NCBI GenBank assembly: GCA_030407085.1
Contig: CM059582.1
Span: 134,500,001 to 134,564,000 of the forward strand
From: Trichopria drosophilae
Lineage: Eukaryota; Arthropoda; Insecta; Hymenoptera; Diapriidae
Reading direction: 5' to 3'
Length of the DNA stretch: 64,000 bases
How positions within the stretch are numbered: position 1 is the first letter of the stretch; each line of letters opens with the position of its first letter. Both the position numbers and the translations under genes were made by a program. Positions 23,165 through 34,985 of the stretch are shown here, piece after piece. Under the pieces are notes generated by a model. It saw nothing but the letters and a program-made list of their open reading frames with translations, did no database searches and was not told the DNA's origin.

Positions 23165-24142
23165 TCAGTTGTCACCTGCCGTTGTGACACCCGATTTGAC
23201 ATTGGCGACAGTTAAGGCATGAACTTTCGAATTTAAATACGTTTCTAATTCCGAATAATCCGGAAAGCTGTCTCGTTTACCAATGTGCTCCTCCCAACTT
23301 TTTCGAACTTGTGGATCTAAACGAAGCAAGGTTAATACAACCAACAGAGAATCCGCGGAGTATTGTTTTATACTTTTAAGCGACATAACAATCTCGCGAG
23401 TCTCAGAAATTAACGCTTCTAAATTGAAAATATTTTCGCCTGTAGCGGGTCTCAATATAAGTAAACGAACTATTAAGGAAAAGGTCATGACCTGCACATC
23501 TTGGTAATGATCCGAGACAGTCTTCCAAGCTACTGCAAAATTCGCATCAGTTACGGCAAGATTTTTAATTAATGACAAAGCCATGCCTGACAAACTAGAT
23601 TTTAAATAATACAATTTTTGTACATCAGATAAAGCATGCTCACGAATAACCATGGCTTCAAATAAATTCTTAAACTGGAGCCAATCCTTGAAATCCCCAT
23701 TAAAGGTCGATAGGGAGATTCTCTCTAAACTGCATCGAAGCGCGGCTGGCATAAGTGAAGCTGGGGCCATTGAAGTTGACATTGTAGCTGTAACAGCCAC
23801 CTCGTCTTGTAGTTGAATTAACTGATCGATGACTTCCAAGCATGATGATTCCGTATTTCCAAATTCATCATCTTCTAAATAAGTGTCAACGTCTGCACCT
23901 TCGTCATTTATCAAATCTTGATGAATCATGTGACATTTTTCAAAAAGTTCACCGATCAATTTCATTTTATTTTCAAATGTCGTCGGCGACGAATTTTTTG
24001 TTAATTTGCGAGCACTACTGAACATCCGATGTAAAGATAGGAAATTATTCCTTTGAAGATTTAAATTCGGATTCTTAGTACCAGAACTTCTGGTTCGACT
24101 TTGCTTAATTTTCTCGGCGTATGTTATAATAGTATCGTCCAT
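23165..24142 (-). CDS. BEL/Pao gag-like protein
   Basis: 325 residues starting MDDTIITYAEKIKQSRTR. The central to C-terminal part (LSTFNGDFKDWLQFKNLFEA..LKSSLSGMALSLI..HYQDV..LLRLDPQVRKSWEEH) matches the DUF1759 gag region of BEL/Pao. After the stop, minus-strand CYNCLNKEHFPSTL encodes part of a zinc knuckle in another frame. Gag forms the particle that packages the RNA. Confidence 0.9.
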   Translation of the reverse strand: MDDTIITYAEKIKQSRTRSSGTKNPNLNLQRNNFLSLHRMFSSARKLTKNSSPTTFENKMKLIGELFEKCHMIHQDLINDEGADVDTYLEDDEFGNTESSCLEVIDQLIQLQDEVAVTATMSTSMAPASLMPAALRCSLERISLSTFNGDFKDWLQFKNLFEAMVIREHALSDVQKLYYLKSSLSGMALSLIKNLAVTDANFAVAWKTVSDHYQDVQVMTFSLIVRLLILRPATGENIFNLEALISETREIVMSLKSIKQYSADSLLVVLTLLRLDPQVRKSWEEHIGKRDSFPDYSELETYLNSKVHALTVANVKSGVTTAGDN

Positions 24143-24662
24143 TTTTCAAACAATGTTTAGTCACGCATCTGCTGAAACGGAGTAATTAGCTGATATAGAG
24201 AATCGAGCGAAGCGCCCGCGACGGAGAACACGTTGGATTTCCAAGTCGGAAATCGATTTGCAAAACGCGACCGCCGGAGAATTTGAGGAATTTCCGAAGT
24301 GGGAAATCGAAGGCGCGCACGCTTTCGAAGCTGACGGCGAATTTGCGATCAATGAAATGATCGAAGTATGAGTGACGAGCGGTGGGGATGTGACGTCACG
24401 TAGACGAACGCTCCGAAACGGCGAAAATAATGGCGGACCCGCAGAAATAACGGAAATCCGAAATTTCCAAAATTTTGGAAAGGCACTTCGAAGTATGTAC
24501 GAAGCCGATCAATCCGCCCATGCACTTGATCGTAAAAAAAAAACCAGCGCAGTAATAGCGAACAATTATGATGCCGAAAAGTCTGTAACTTTGTTAGTGT
24601 CACTTGCACGAGACACAAATTGCCGACTTTAATGGCGGCCAAAGGTCCGGCTCGAAGGAACA

Positions 24663-25136
24663 TGTAAATAACTGTCACTAATGGTTTTTTAGTGTCTTTA
24701 TAAGAATCACGCCGATCTGTGGATTCGTACCGCCGCAGATCACCACTACGCGTACGGGAATTGAGCGTGGAAAAAATCAATACACCTTCGTATTTTTGGT
24801 TTAAATTATTTTCTGCAATGCTCTATGGTCAAAGCTATTAATTCGACAGATAAAAAACTTTTATAATATTTGCTCGCGTGCGCGTGTTTACAATTTCTAA
24901 TCGCGATGCTTCTCGAAAAAACACCAAATCGAGACTCCTCAAAAACGAAAAGAGACGCTACCTTCTTATTCGCAAAGCATTCTGGGTAACGAAAATAACC
25001 GCGAAATCCATAACGATACATATCAATTAACTTTATTTATTAATTTTAACAAGCGCTTATAGATGTCGACGCTAGTATTATTTTTGAATAGTGCAAATCT
25101 TAATGAACTAAGCGCTCTAATACACGGACGTAAACA
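24663..25136 (-). repeat. BEL/Pao 5' LTR (minus-strand orientation)
   Basis: Identical ends and near-identical sequence to 18459-18932. The adjoining internal bases (minus strand TTCCTTCGAGCCGGACC, 24,644-24,660) occupy the primer-binding position. I recall similar sequence in other insect BEL elements but cannot name the tRNA. Confidence 0.95.
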
Positions 25137-25141
25137 ACTTG

Positions 25142-25794
<653 letters not shown>

Positions 25795-25938
25795 CTAAGC
25801 GACAATGGAAAGCTCTACCAGCCAACCCTACCAGCCGGTGCCAGCAGGAGTGCGGGGCTTGCACCCGCTAAAACCACCGCTTAAACTGAAATTCCCCCCA
25901 CGGCAGACGCCGGAAGGCATTATTTCGAGGGAGGCAGT

Positions 25939-26304
25939 CTATGCCTCAGAAGGGCCTCCGCGGTTGTTTTGGCTCCTCAAGTGTGGTCGATTGGTTTCCT
26001 CTTCTTCCCTCCTAATGGAATTCAACCTGTCGATGATGGACGTGTGTGAGGCGAGCAGACATTCCCCAATACCCTCAGGTGTTAATGGCCAACCTCCCGA
26101 ATTCAGGAACTGCTCTCGCTCCGCTGCGAATCTCGGGCAGTGGAAGAGAGCATGGGCCACGTCTTCCTCGACACCAGAGCATACCGGGCACTCAGCGGTT
26201 TGGTAGATGCGGAAGCGATGTAAGTAGCTGCGAAAGCAGCCGTGCCCGGTGAGCACCTGGGTCAGATGAAAGGTGACGTATCCGTGTCGTCTGCCCGTCC
26301 ACAT
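25939..26304 (-). pseudogene. R1-clade LINE C-terminal zinc-binding region
   Basis: The frame includes VTFHLTQVLTGHGCFRSYL then ECPVCSGVEEDVAHALFHCP, a C-x2-C..H-x4-C motif characteristic of the region after RT in R1-clade elements. It is broken from the RT frame by stops near 26,400-26,600. Confidence 0.85.
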
Positions 26305-26773
26305 AGCTATATCTGGGATGACGCAGTGGGTCCATCGCCCCGATTCTGCTGAATCCCATCTTCGTTGCCATTCTTCGATGATCCTCCTGGATCATCTACT
26401 GTGGTTCCGCTCCTGGTCAGCGATGTTCTGCCTTGTGCCCCTACCTTCTTGGTATTCTGCGGCTCTCTCGGTTGCTAAAAGGTCTATGGGAGGAAGTCCC
26501 GCGACCACCGATAGAGCGGTATGAGATACAGTCCGGTAGGCGCGAGCCACTCTGAGGGCGGCTGTCCTGTAGTCCCGCCGGCAAGAGGCTCCCTAGCTCT
26601 TATGGGAGTTCATGGCATCAGCCCAGATCGGTGCCCCGTAGAGGATAACGGAGTTTACTACCGATAAGAGGAGGGACCGTGGCGGGTGCTTCGGCCCCCC
26701 CCCCCATATTGGGCATGATACTGGAGAGAGTAGGGGCCACTTAGGAAGCCTTTGCGCTTGCATTCGTCAGGTG

Positions 26774-27373
26774 TTATTTGAATGACAGCCGCGCATCGAG
26801 AGTGACCCCAAGATATTTAATAGCGTCCTCCGTCCTGATCTGCGTATCTTCCACCCTGAAGGTGGCGTACGACCTTTTCTTCGCTCGAGAGATGAGCACC
26901 GCCTCTGTCTTCTCTGCCGCCAGATTCAAGTCATGTTTGCTCAACCACCTAGCTACTACCTCGATAGCTTCATCTCCGCTAAATTGCACCTCGTCGATGA
27001 TTATCACGACGAGGATTAATGCAAGGTCATCTGCGAAAGTCATCACGGACACCCCGTCTGGAAGTGATTGCCTAAGCAGTCCGTCATATAAGACGTTCGG
27101 GAGCAAGGGTCCGAAAACCGAGCCCTGCGGCACGCCGCCCGTGATGTTGTATGAGTGCCTGCCGTCATCGGTGTCATAATACAGGGTCAGGTCTGTTAGG
27201 TAGCTTGAGATGGCTTCTCTAAGGTAGAGCGGCACCTTCAGATCTTCGAGTGCCTGCATGATGCAATCCCATCTGGCCGTGTTGAAAGCGTTCCGAATAT
27301 CCAGAGCAATGATGGCACACATGCACCTGGTGTTTCGGCTGCCACTGATGGCATTCGTGGCTATTGTCTTCAC
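26774..27373 (-). pseudogene. R1-clade LINE reverse transcriptase core
   Basis: 199 residues with IIALDIRNAFNTARWD (first catalytic Asp), GGVPQGSVFGPLLPNVLYD (conserved RT block) and VMTFADDLALIL (FADD catalytic box). The thumb follows as DLNLAAEKTEAVLI..KYLGVTLDARLSF. It copies element RNA at the nicked target. Truncated at both ends by stops in this copy. Confidence 0.9.
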
Positions 27374-27478
27374 TCAGCCGATCGCGTCTATGATTGAGCG
27401 CCCCTTCCGAAAGCCGAACTGGTTCCTGGCCTCTTCCTCTTCTTTTCATAGTCCGCGGCGAGTTGGTAGTACCGGGGC

Positions 27479-27902
27479 TTATGAATTGCTCTCTGGTGCA
27501 GCCTTCGAGCCCGAAGGCACTCTCGACGAATAGCTTCTCGCTCCACCAGTAAACCAGCGGTCCGCGCAAGGATTTGATTTCACGGCCATAGAGGCATCGC
27601 AGGCCGCTGTTAAGGCTCGGGTGAGGCATCGGGCTCTCTCCTCCGCTGTTCCCTCCACCTCCATCTGTTCCAAGCTGTGAAGGAACATCTCTCGATCGAA
27701 GGTGACAGGTGCCCATTTCTCTATCCTCAAACTTTGAACCTTTCTTGCTGCTCTACTGGTCAGTTGGAGCTGGTGCACCAAGGCTTGATGGTCACTGCCC
27801 GTGTATCGGTCGCTAACTTTCTAGCCCAACCCTTCCCACATCAATTTTGGGTCGACGAAGGCCAGGTCGACTACGGAGGACTTGCCGGCCTTGGAGTTGC
27901 CC
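27479..27902 (-). pseudogene. R1-clade LINE endonuclease end and linker
   Basis: Minus-strand reading gives VVDLAFVDPKLMWE, a stop, then SDHQALVHQL, the C-terminal motif of APE-type endonucleases. The linker (frames 27479-27781 and 27219-27716) has a WWSEKL motif. At least one stop and one frameshift are present. Confidence 0.7.
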
Positions 27903-28887
27903 TAATAAAATCGTCATCTTCTTCCGAAAACCTTGGGTCTTTTGTAAAAAAACTTGTTGATAATATATGCATCTCGAATAGTTTTGTACTGCTTGAAGTA
28001 AAGAAGTGATGAATTTGCTTTTTCAAAATATGTTGTAATGGAAACTTAGCTGCAGTAGGTGGATTATCACAGACCTTTTTTTGTAATGCAACAACCATTA
28101 ACTTTTTCTGATCAGACGTTAACCGTGGATCAAAACAGCAAGTACTACGAGATGTTCACTGAGATACCATAAATGTGACGAGAAGGTTTTAAGAGTTGGA
28201 TCAGCTATAGATGGAATAGTTTTTTTTGTACTCGGCCAGTTCTTTTAGCAACATTAAATCATTAAATGGAGCAGAGACAGCTGAGCGGCAGGTAAACCAG
28301 TACTTCAAATAGGTTTTGACAATAAAGGAATTAAATTTTTGAAGTGCAGATACTTCAGATTTGGTAAGCGTAAACTGTTTCCGAAAAAGAGATATTTTTA
28401 TATTGTAAATTAATTCTGCCATCCACCTTGCTCTGTGAAAAGCACCTGGTGATTTTATGGTAATCTTCGGAGTGAAATCGGTCCCCAAAAATAGTAAACT
28501 CAATTCGAGCAACTCTTTATAGTCATCTCTTGGGTGCCAATTTTCTAATTGATTCTTTATAAATGAAATTGCTTTTGAACGAACAGCTGAGGTAAGGTGA
28601 ATTGTAACTTTCTTATCTTGAAGACAACTTTCAAAATTTGCTTTATTTATTGTTTCCCAAGAATTTCGAAAGCTGAAAAATAGCTGAATTTCAGGTCCAG
28701 TAGATGCTTCAAAATGCGAATTAAATGCTGCTCCAGCCAGTAAATCCATCATGTGGTGTCTACGTGCTAAATAAAGGAGAGCTCTACTCATTTTTTGTTG
28801 GAACAATGTGCTTGCTCCTCTATATTTTCCAGTATTACTAGCGGTTGTATCAGCGCACATAGAAGTTACTTTTCCGTCAGCTTTCAC
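27871..28887 (-). pseudogene. Transposase-like protein remnant, family uncertain
   Basis: The 228-residue frame 28201-28887 holds CADTTASNTGKYRGASTLFQ, LYLARRHHMMDLL, PGAFHRARWMAELIYNIKI and IVKTYLKYWFTC. I recall these motifs from abundant insect and cnidarian transposon proteins whose superfamily I cannot name. The frame 27871-28098 (KKVCDNPPTAAKFPLQ) looks like its decayed C-terminus. It starts with GTG after a stop, so the N-terminus is missing or shifted. It abuts the Harbinger-like remnant. Confidence 0.55.
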
Positions 28888-28919
28888 TCAGTTAGTAACT
28901 AAAATACAACCTCTGCTTG

Positions 28920-29400
28920 TGCTTCTCCACTAGACGCTAGAATTTTTTGAATACCAAGCAATTTTTTGAATAGAAAATATTGGAAACTTAACTTTTAGTC
29001 TACCAAAAAGTTGTTCAATAACCCAGCGACATTTTGTAACAAATCTAGAGAAGTTTGCATCTACGGTATTTAATTGACCTAGTCCTGGACAATGAACCTT
29101 CAATGTTCAGTAAGGAATTTTATAACATCCCGAAAGCCTCTCTACTGACTAAAATGACATCATTTTCACGAATAACATTCATTTCAGAAGTGTATCTGTC
29201 AAAACAATTTGTCAATATTGTTGCATCATTGTGAGTAGCATCAAATGGACCAAGAACGAATTGTATCCAACCCTCAGCGGTACATCCTATCATGTATTTC
29301 ATTAAGGGCATTTTCTTTTGCTCACTCCATAGTTGCTTTTGTCCTGAGTAAATTTTAGGCTTTTTTACGAAACGGTAAGTAGCATCAAATATTAAGCAAG
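28920..29400 (-). pseudogene. Harbinger-like (DDE_Tnp_4) transposase, C-terminal half
   Basis: Minus strand: LIFDATYRFVKKPKIYSG (first Asp), LWSEQKKMPLMKYMIGC, VLGPFDATHNDATILTN (second Asp), and, after frameshifts near 29,110-29,140, FVTKCRWVIEQLFGRLKVKF (presumed catalytic Glu). This is the DDE_Tnp_4 pattern of PIF/Harbinger-type transposases. The gene is cut at 29,400 by the Gypsy insertion; its N-terminal half resumes at 40,461. Confidence 0.85.
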
Positions 29401-30500
29401 TGTTGTATCCCAAATCTGTTAAGCAGATCTGGAACGTATTTAGTTGGCCATTTTTTTGGTCAAGGCACTTAAGCCCTTTACCTGGGAGCTGGCCTATGAT
29501 CATGAGTTTAAGGAAAGGAAGGAAGGGGAAAATAACCTCAGTATCGAGCTTTTTTTAATCAGTAATTGATTAATTTTTGAGGATCTCATATCCCTCTTTG
29601 CTCATTTCGTCATCATCGGTTATTGGAGAGGACTTATAGGGATGTCAGGCCGAGGGGAATTAACTGTAGGGAAGGGAGATTGTGAATAAACATTTTTTTA
29701 TATATAAATATATATATTTTATTTCTCTTTTTACTTACTTATTTAAGGGAAAGGAATATTCAGGATTGTTATAGGAACGACCTTAACCGCTGGTTAGCGT
29801 TTAAAGTCGCCACTGCCCCTCAACCGCTGGGTAGCGTTTAAAGTGCAGTGCTGATCTGGTTAGAGGAGGCTGCATTTATACAGAATTTTTACGCATACTT
29901 GCATGCGTTGGACGAAAAGAGAAGATGAGATAGGAAATACATATTTGTGGAATGAGCTTATTGGTTAAAAACTTTTGGCGGCAAGAGTCTTTTAAATTTT
30001 CCTATTCGTTAAAAATGAATTTCCGCCGAGTGCAGTAGTTTTATTGGGTAGGCCATAAAACTCTCAAGTATCGTGTGTGCATTGGGCGGCTTCTCTGTTC
30101 GACCAAAGGCATCTAAAAACTAATTTCTAATTTATTGTATAAATTAAAAAATGAAATTTAATTAACTTCATTTGATTAGGTATGAATTTAGCGTTAAAAA
30201 AAGTCCAAACACTTAATAGTTTGGTTTAGTTTGAAACAAAAATTAATTATTGTTTTGAGTATTGTTTAATCATATTTCATTTTTATTCTTAACTTAAGTT
30301 TATGATCTAGTTCTTAAAGCTATTCACTAATCACTAGGTTCACTTAATGTTCATTATTAATGTTCACTTTAGTTTTGTGCACTAATATCTTTCTTTTTGA
30401 AAACGTCTTTGTTCCTTTCTTATCTGTTCTATTTTTATCGATAGCAAAAAGCCTGCGATTCATGGCATGACCTATTTACGACTTTCGTTAGTATGTAACA
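29401..30500 (-). repeat. Gypsy element 3' LTR
   Basis: 1,100 bp. It shares long blocks with 39251-40460 (for example CTTTACCTGGGAGCTGGCCT and TTTTGGCGGCAAGAGTC). It holds about 70 bp near 29,800-29,890, including a duplicated CCGCTGG.TAGCGTTTAAAGT phrase, that the other LTR lacks. Confidence 0.95.
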
Positions 30501-30511
30501 CCTCCCCTCTT
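30501..30511 (-). promoter_or_regulatory. Polypurine tract of the Gypsy element
   Basis: Minus-strand AAGAGGGGAGG lies directly upstream of the 3' LTR start (TGTTACATAC), the position used to prime plus-strand DNA synthesis. Confidence 0.85.
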
Positions 30512-30556
30512 GAAATATGGCTGGGTATCCAGGCATGCAAACCTCTCCTGAGGTTG

Positions 30557-31356
30557 TTAATGAATTGTTGGTGGTATATAGAAGGTGTGATTAACTCCTA
30601 TTTGTAAAGGTGTATTCTCAAATTCTTGGGTTAGTCGAAAAATACAGTCTCTACGTCTGTTTGCCCATTGGACTAACAGTACTTCTTTATTACAATAATG
30701 ACAACAGAATCCAAGATCGTCTTTGAATTGATCAGAATCGTAATTTGTATATGCGTAGTAGAATTTAGCAGCATGTAATTTCGGAAGTGTTTCTGGTGTA
30801 GGTCTTGAAGCTGGATGGCAATCTTTACAAATAGAAATGATACTGCCATTTGATCGTCGATATTGTATCACTGTACATAATTCCTTTGTGCACAATTGAT
30901 GATGTCCGCTAGTTGTAATGTTGGGTATTCCTGATAGTTCGCCAAGGTATAATGGGGAATTTGATGACGGTACTATACGTATGGTTTGCTCTTGAATTAA
31001 ATAAGATTCATTTTCAAAATAATGAATACAACAGTCTCGACATGAAGCAGATGGTTGGATTTTTAAGAGCTTAATTGAGCATTTTTGACAATGAAGTTTT
31101 TTTTTACCAATGTCTGTTGAGCAGGGGTTGTAAAATGAGCCCATTTTAAAGCAGTGAATTCTTCTTGAATTTCGATAGGTGCATTGTTGAAACAAGATGT
31201 GCATATAAGATGAGCGTAATCATTGAAGATGTGGCACAGAATTGTTGAATTTTTGGATTGAATACATAAATATGGAGCCTTTCGATGATATCTGTTCTTG
31301 ATGCGTTCACTTATTTTGTAAGGCATCTGAAGCACGTTTTCACTGCGAGGCGCCAT
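30557..31356 (-). pseudogene. Extra Cys-rich ORF downstream of env, function unknown
   Basis: Two overlapping frames (31063-31356 and 30557-31204) join at a run of nine T (nine A on the coding strand) at 31097-31105. Together they span about 260 residues. The first starts MAPRSENVLQMPYKISERI. Paired cysteines recur: CTSC, CQKC, CRDC, CTKELC, CKDC, CCHYC. This suggests several zinc ribbons. No signal peptide or membrane segment is evident. I do not recognise a family. It lies between env and the polypurine tract, so it would be read from a subgenomic RNA. Canonical Gypsy elements lack such an ORF. Confidence 0.65.
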
Positions 31357-31371
31357 CTATAATTAAAATAT

Positions 31372-33338
31372 TTATTTCTTTAATGCAAAAGCTGGATATA
31401 GGTTTTCAGTGGGTCGAGGAGGTGCAGATGTGTTTACGTCGTTCTGAGATGGAGATAGGGTTATCTCCTGATTTGTTGGAGTTAAAAGTTCCATTTTGTT
31501 ATCTTCTTTAGGTTTTCCTTTAGAAAGGTGGAGCAGAAGGTGAGTGAAAGAGTCCCAAATAGCTGCGATAAGCAGTAAAGACCATCCGTAAACGGAGTGT
31601 AGAGCGTAACCATGTACGATCGTGTCCTCGGCTAATTTTATGAATCGAAAAATCAAAAGCAACATTAATAGTCCTGCACTCACGTTGCCAATTTGACAAA
31701 TTTATCCCAATAAACACCCCAGGTGTTTTCGGATATGATATTTAATGAATCCACATACAATAGATGTTTGAGCGATATACCCCCACCTACCGTGCCTTGT
31801 CCTGTGATTCCACGAGCTACAGAATTAAGGATGGCTGCTTTTTTCGCCGGGAACATAATATGTTTCCTCAGTTCGCCCAGAGTTTTTTCTGAGTATATTC
31901 CCGTAGATCCAAGATTCTCCAGATTTGTATACTTTAAAGTGGCTTGATCATTCGGGTTGAGCATAGTCGGAACGGTGGCCTCAATATAATGGGGCATTAC
32001 TTTATACCAGATTCCATTTAGTCGGTACATTGGAGGTGCTGATAAATTACATATTATTTGTACTCCTGACTCTACTAACACATGCGTGCGTGGTCGTTGA
32101 AATAAACTTTGGTTTCCTCGGGTGACGGGAATGTCATTATAACATTCAGATGTTTGTCGAACTCTTACTTCCACAGGTATGCATTTGATGATGTGAATTG
32201 CCTCACCTGCAGACATAGCCATAAAACCCGGACCTCTCATAATGTTGAAGGCAAATTCGCCTGGATTGCTGGCGGTGACAGACAAACTGTTTTTTAAAAC
32301 TTGCTGTTCTAATGTGCAACGCTGTACTAAAATATCGTAATATAAAGATTTTAACTCGCTATGAATGTGTTTCTCTACATAGATAAACTTACTATTAGCA
32401 TATGCAAAAATGTCAACGTTTTCTACCTTGATTTATTTTACAGTTGATACGATTGGTCGTCTGCCTGAAAATGGCGCTATAAACAATTTCGGATGTTCGG
32501 TTTGAAATATTGGATATCTGCATAATTTTCGATCGCTTTTTATTGTCAATGCAAAAGTAATATCTTCCGTTTCTACGATTATTATTACTGGTGCGTCTCG
32601 ATTGTTAATTTCTTCTATACGAGAGAATATTCCTTCATACAGAACGTCATATTTATTGAAATCGCAACTATCTTTCTCTAAAAGATCCCAGTAAATGTAA
32701 CCTCGTTCTAAATCATAACACGATCCCTCTCTTATGGTACAAGTGGTTCCAGTTTTTAAATGTGCACGTCCGGTTTTTAAATTAAGATATACCGTGTCTG
32801 TATGTAGGATTATTTCCACTACCGCTTGTACTATTACATTGTTCCATAATCCGTATGGATCAGAATAATGCGCGCCGTTACAACTTCCATCGGCTGTGAC
32901 AGTTCCCGCGAGCATTACATTTCTAATATTTAGCTGGCCCACGCTCAGGCCCGAAATTATTACATTATTTCCTAATACTATAGTATTGGTATTATGTATA
33001 TTTTTACATTGATCGTGCGAAAGTTCTACGATATATTCCGTTATTCCGTTTAATACAGGCGATACATGCGAATGCATTCCACAATAGGTAATATGTCTCT
33101 TAACTAATACTTTGCACTGAATTGCCTTCGTCGTTGAATATTCCGCGAGTTGCAACAACTGAATATATAACAAAGTGTGATTAACCGTTGATTCTGGGAT
33201 TTCACACTCTCCAACATCCAGCAATGATAAGATAGTTATATTTAATTGCAGACTCCCGCAGTCATACCCAATTAGATCTGCGCCGTAAGTTACTGATGCT
33301 AATAAAAATATCGACCATATAATCTGTGAATTGATCAT
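31372..33338 (-). pseudogene. env-like: Envelope-like glycoprotein gene, chuvirus-like by recall, broken
   Basis: The frame starts at 33338 with a signal-peptide-like N-terminus (MINSQIIWSIFLLASVTYG), then YDCGS and N-glycosylation-type sites. It is interrupted by an in-frame TAA at 32433-32435 and resumes in the same frame to 31680. A shift near 31682 leads into 31372-31683, which has hydrophobic segments (SAGLLMLLLIFRFI; WSLLLIAAIW) and a polar tail. A Cys-rich ectodomain, late membrane anchor and position after pol fit a class I/III-type surface glycoprotein. Motifs such as CGMHSHVSP and MRGPGFMAMSAG resemble chuvirus (Jingchuvirales) glycoproteins found in arthropod genomes. That assignment is from memory. 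Confidence 0.65.
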
Positions 33339-33437
33339 CTTGTTTTTGTTGGGTAAATCTCCTAAAACCAGACGTGGTTTGGTTTTTATTAGATTATGAT
33401 GTTATAGGTGATCTTTTTAATCTATTGATATTAACTA

Positions 33438-34351
33438 CTACTGTTTTTCCTTATTTCTAGTTTTCGTTTGAATATTCATTTTTACGTTATTCTTATTTAT
33501 CATTTCTAATACTTCATGGGGGCTTGTGTACTGATTTTGTAATTTATGAATTTTTCCACCCTTGAGTAAAAACACAAAATCGCCCGGTCTTAGAGTAAGA
33601 GGATTTATGTTTCTATCATAATATTCTTTAGACTTAGTCTTAGATTCTTGTAAATTACTCCTAGCTACCTGTCTAATATTATGTAATTTGGTTACTAAAT
33701 CGGATAAATATTGATTATATGTATCTGAATGGGTATCGGCTAGAGCGTCGTCACTCGAAATAGGTCTCGCTAATCTACCGAATACTAATTCATATGGTGT
33801 ATGTTTAGTGCCTTCGTGAATGCTAGTATTGTAAGAGAACATTGCGAACTCCAATAACTCATCCCATTCATTTTCGACATTAGCATACTGTTTTAAATAT
33901 TGGGCTAAAACATGATGTGATCGTTCTAGTGAACCATTCGATTGCGGATGAAAAGCTGTGGTTTGACAATTTTTTATTCTGAATTTCTTTGACACTCTTT
34001 TCATCAGTATACTAAGAAAATGTCTATCCTGATCTGTTAGAACTATTTTAGGAGCTCCAAATACGCATATGAAGTTTTTAACAAATGCATCTGATATAGT
34101 TTCCGCAGTGGCGTTTTTCAAGGTGATGCGACGCCTATAGAATATTTTGTAAGTGCGTCTGGCATCGTTAGTATGCACTCATTTCCGGAACTAGTTTGAG
34201 GTAAAGGCCCTACTATATCTAAAGCTATTTTATCAAATGCTGTCCTCGGTGTGTCAGTGATAACCATAGGGTATTTTGTTTTTACACGAACTAATTTCTT
34301 TAATTGGCAGTCTAAACAATTATGTATAAAATCCTGTATATCTGTTTTCAT
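33438..34351 (-). pseudogene. Gypsy integrase, frameshifted
   Basis: Frame 34118-34351 carries the end of the zinc-binding domain (NCLDCQLKK) and the first catalytic Asp (ALDIVGPLP). Frame 33438-34178 carries the second (VLTDQDRHF) and the Glu (QSNGSLERSHH), then a GPY-like C-terminal block (RPGDFVFLLKG). A shift at about 34,120-34,180 separates them. A TGA just upstream of 34,351 cuts off the preceding zinc-finger part. Confidence 0.9.
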
Positions 34352-34613
34352 ATTTTCTCAAAAATAATATTGTCTAATTCTATTGTATGTTTTTGTAACG
34401 CCTTTGTGTCCACCCATCATTGGCGCATGATATTCCTCTAAAATTCTTTGTCTATTTTCTTGTCCTAGATATTTTACATCACCGTGGCATATAATTAATT
34501 TAGTATTAATTCTATTAAAAACTTGAGCTAATTCATTATGTACTATTTCCCATTCAACATACTTAATTTTTTTTTGTATTTACAAATGCTAATCGATCGC
34601 AAGTCTAATTCCC

Positions 34614-34985
34614 TTAATAATTTTCTAGTTCATTTATTACATTTTTTATTATTTTAGCCGAATCTACCAAATTTTTACAAATCTTTGGTACTATCAAAGC
34701 TATATGATATTTTCCGTTTTTATTTGTATAACTAATTTTCCCTATTTCTAATTTTTTAAACTGGCATATTTCATGCCTGCATTTTAATATTTCTGAACCT
34801 GCATCCTCGGGTTCGTTGTTTTCGTTTATAAAATATAAGAAATTATCCTTACGCATGTATATCTGATCCTGAGAGTTTATAATATTTTTCGAAAATCGAC
34901 GGACCTTTTCATTATTTTGCTGCACATTTTCTAAATCGTACGTATTTTCTAGAGTCGGAGGTTCAGCATTATCTAGTGATATCAA
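34614..34985 (-). CDS. Gypsy pol linker between RNase H and integrase
   Basis: A 123-residue open frame, Lys/Asn/Glu-rich (DDLISLDNAEPP-type context; CRHEICQFKKLEIGKISY), lying where Gypsy elements have a variable spacer ahead of the integrase. No catalytic motif. The stretch 34,990-35,400 upstream is stop-rich on this strand. Confidence 0.5.
   Translation of the reverse strand: MISLDNAEPPTLENTYDLENVQQNNEKVRRFSKNIINSQDQIYMRKDNFLYFINENNEPEDAGSEILKCRHEICQFKKLEIGKISYTNKNGKYHIALIVPKICKNLVDSAKIIKNVINELENY

Larger units (their letters stand above)
18459..25136 (-). mobile_element. BEL/Pao LTR retrotransposon, near full length
   Basis: Two 474-bp LTRs (18459-18932 and 24663-25136) start TGTAAATAAC and end GTAAACA on the plus strand. 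They are flanked by the 5-bp direct repeat ACTTG (18454-18458 and 25137-25141). Between them, on the minus strand, are gag (DUF1759-like), zinc knuckles, an aspartic protease, RT, RNase H, an integrase and a DUF5641-like tail, in BEL/Pao order. I count at least eight substitutions between LTRs (under 2%), so insertion is fairly recent. A few frameshifts and stops break the polyprotein. Confidence 0.95.
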
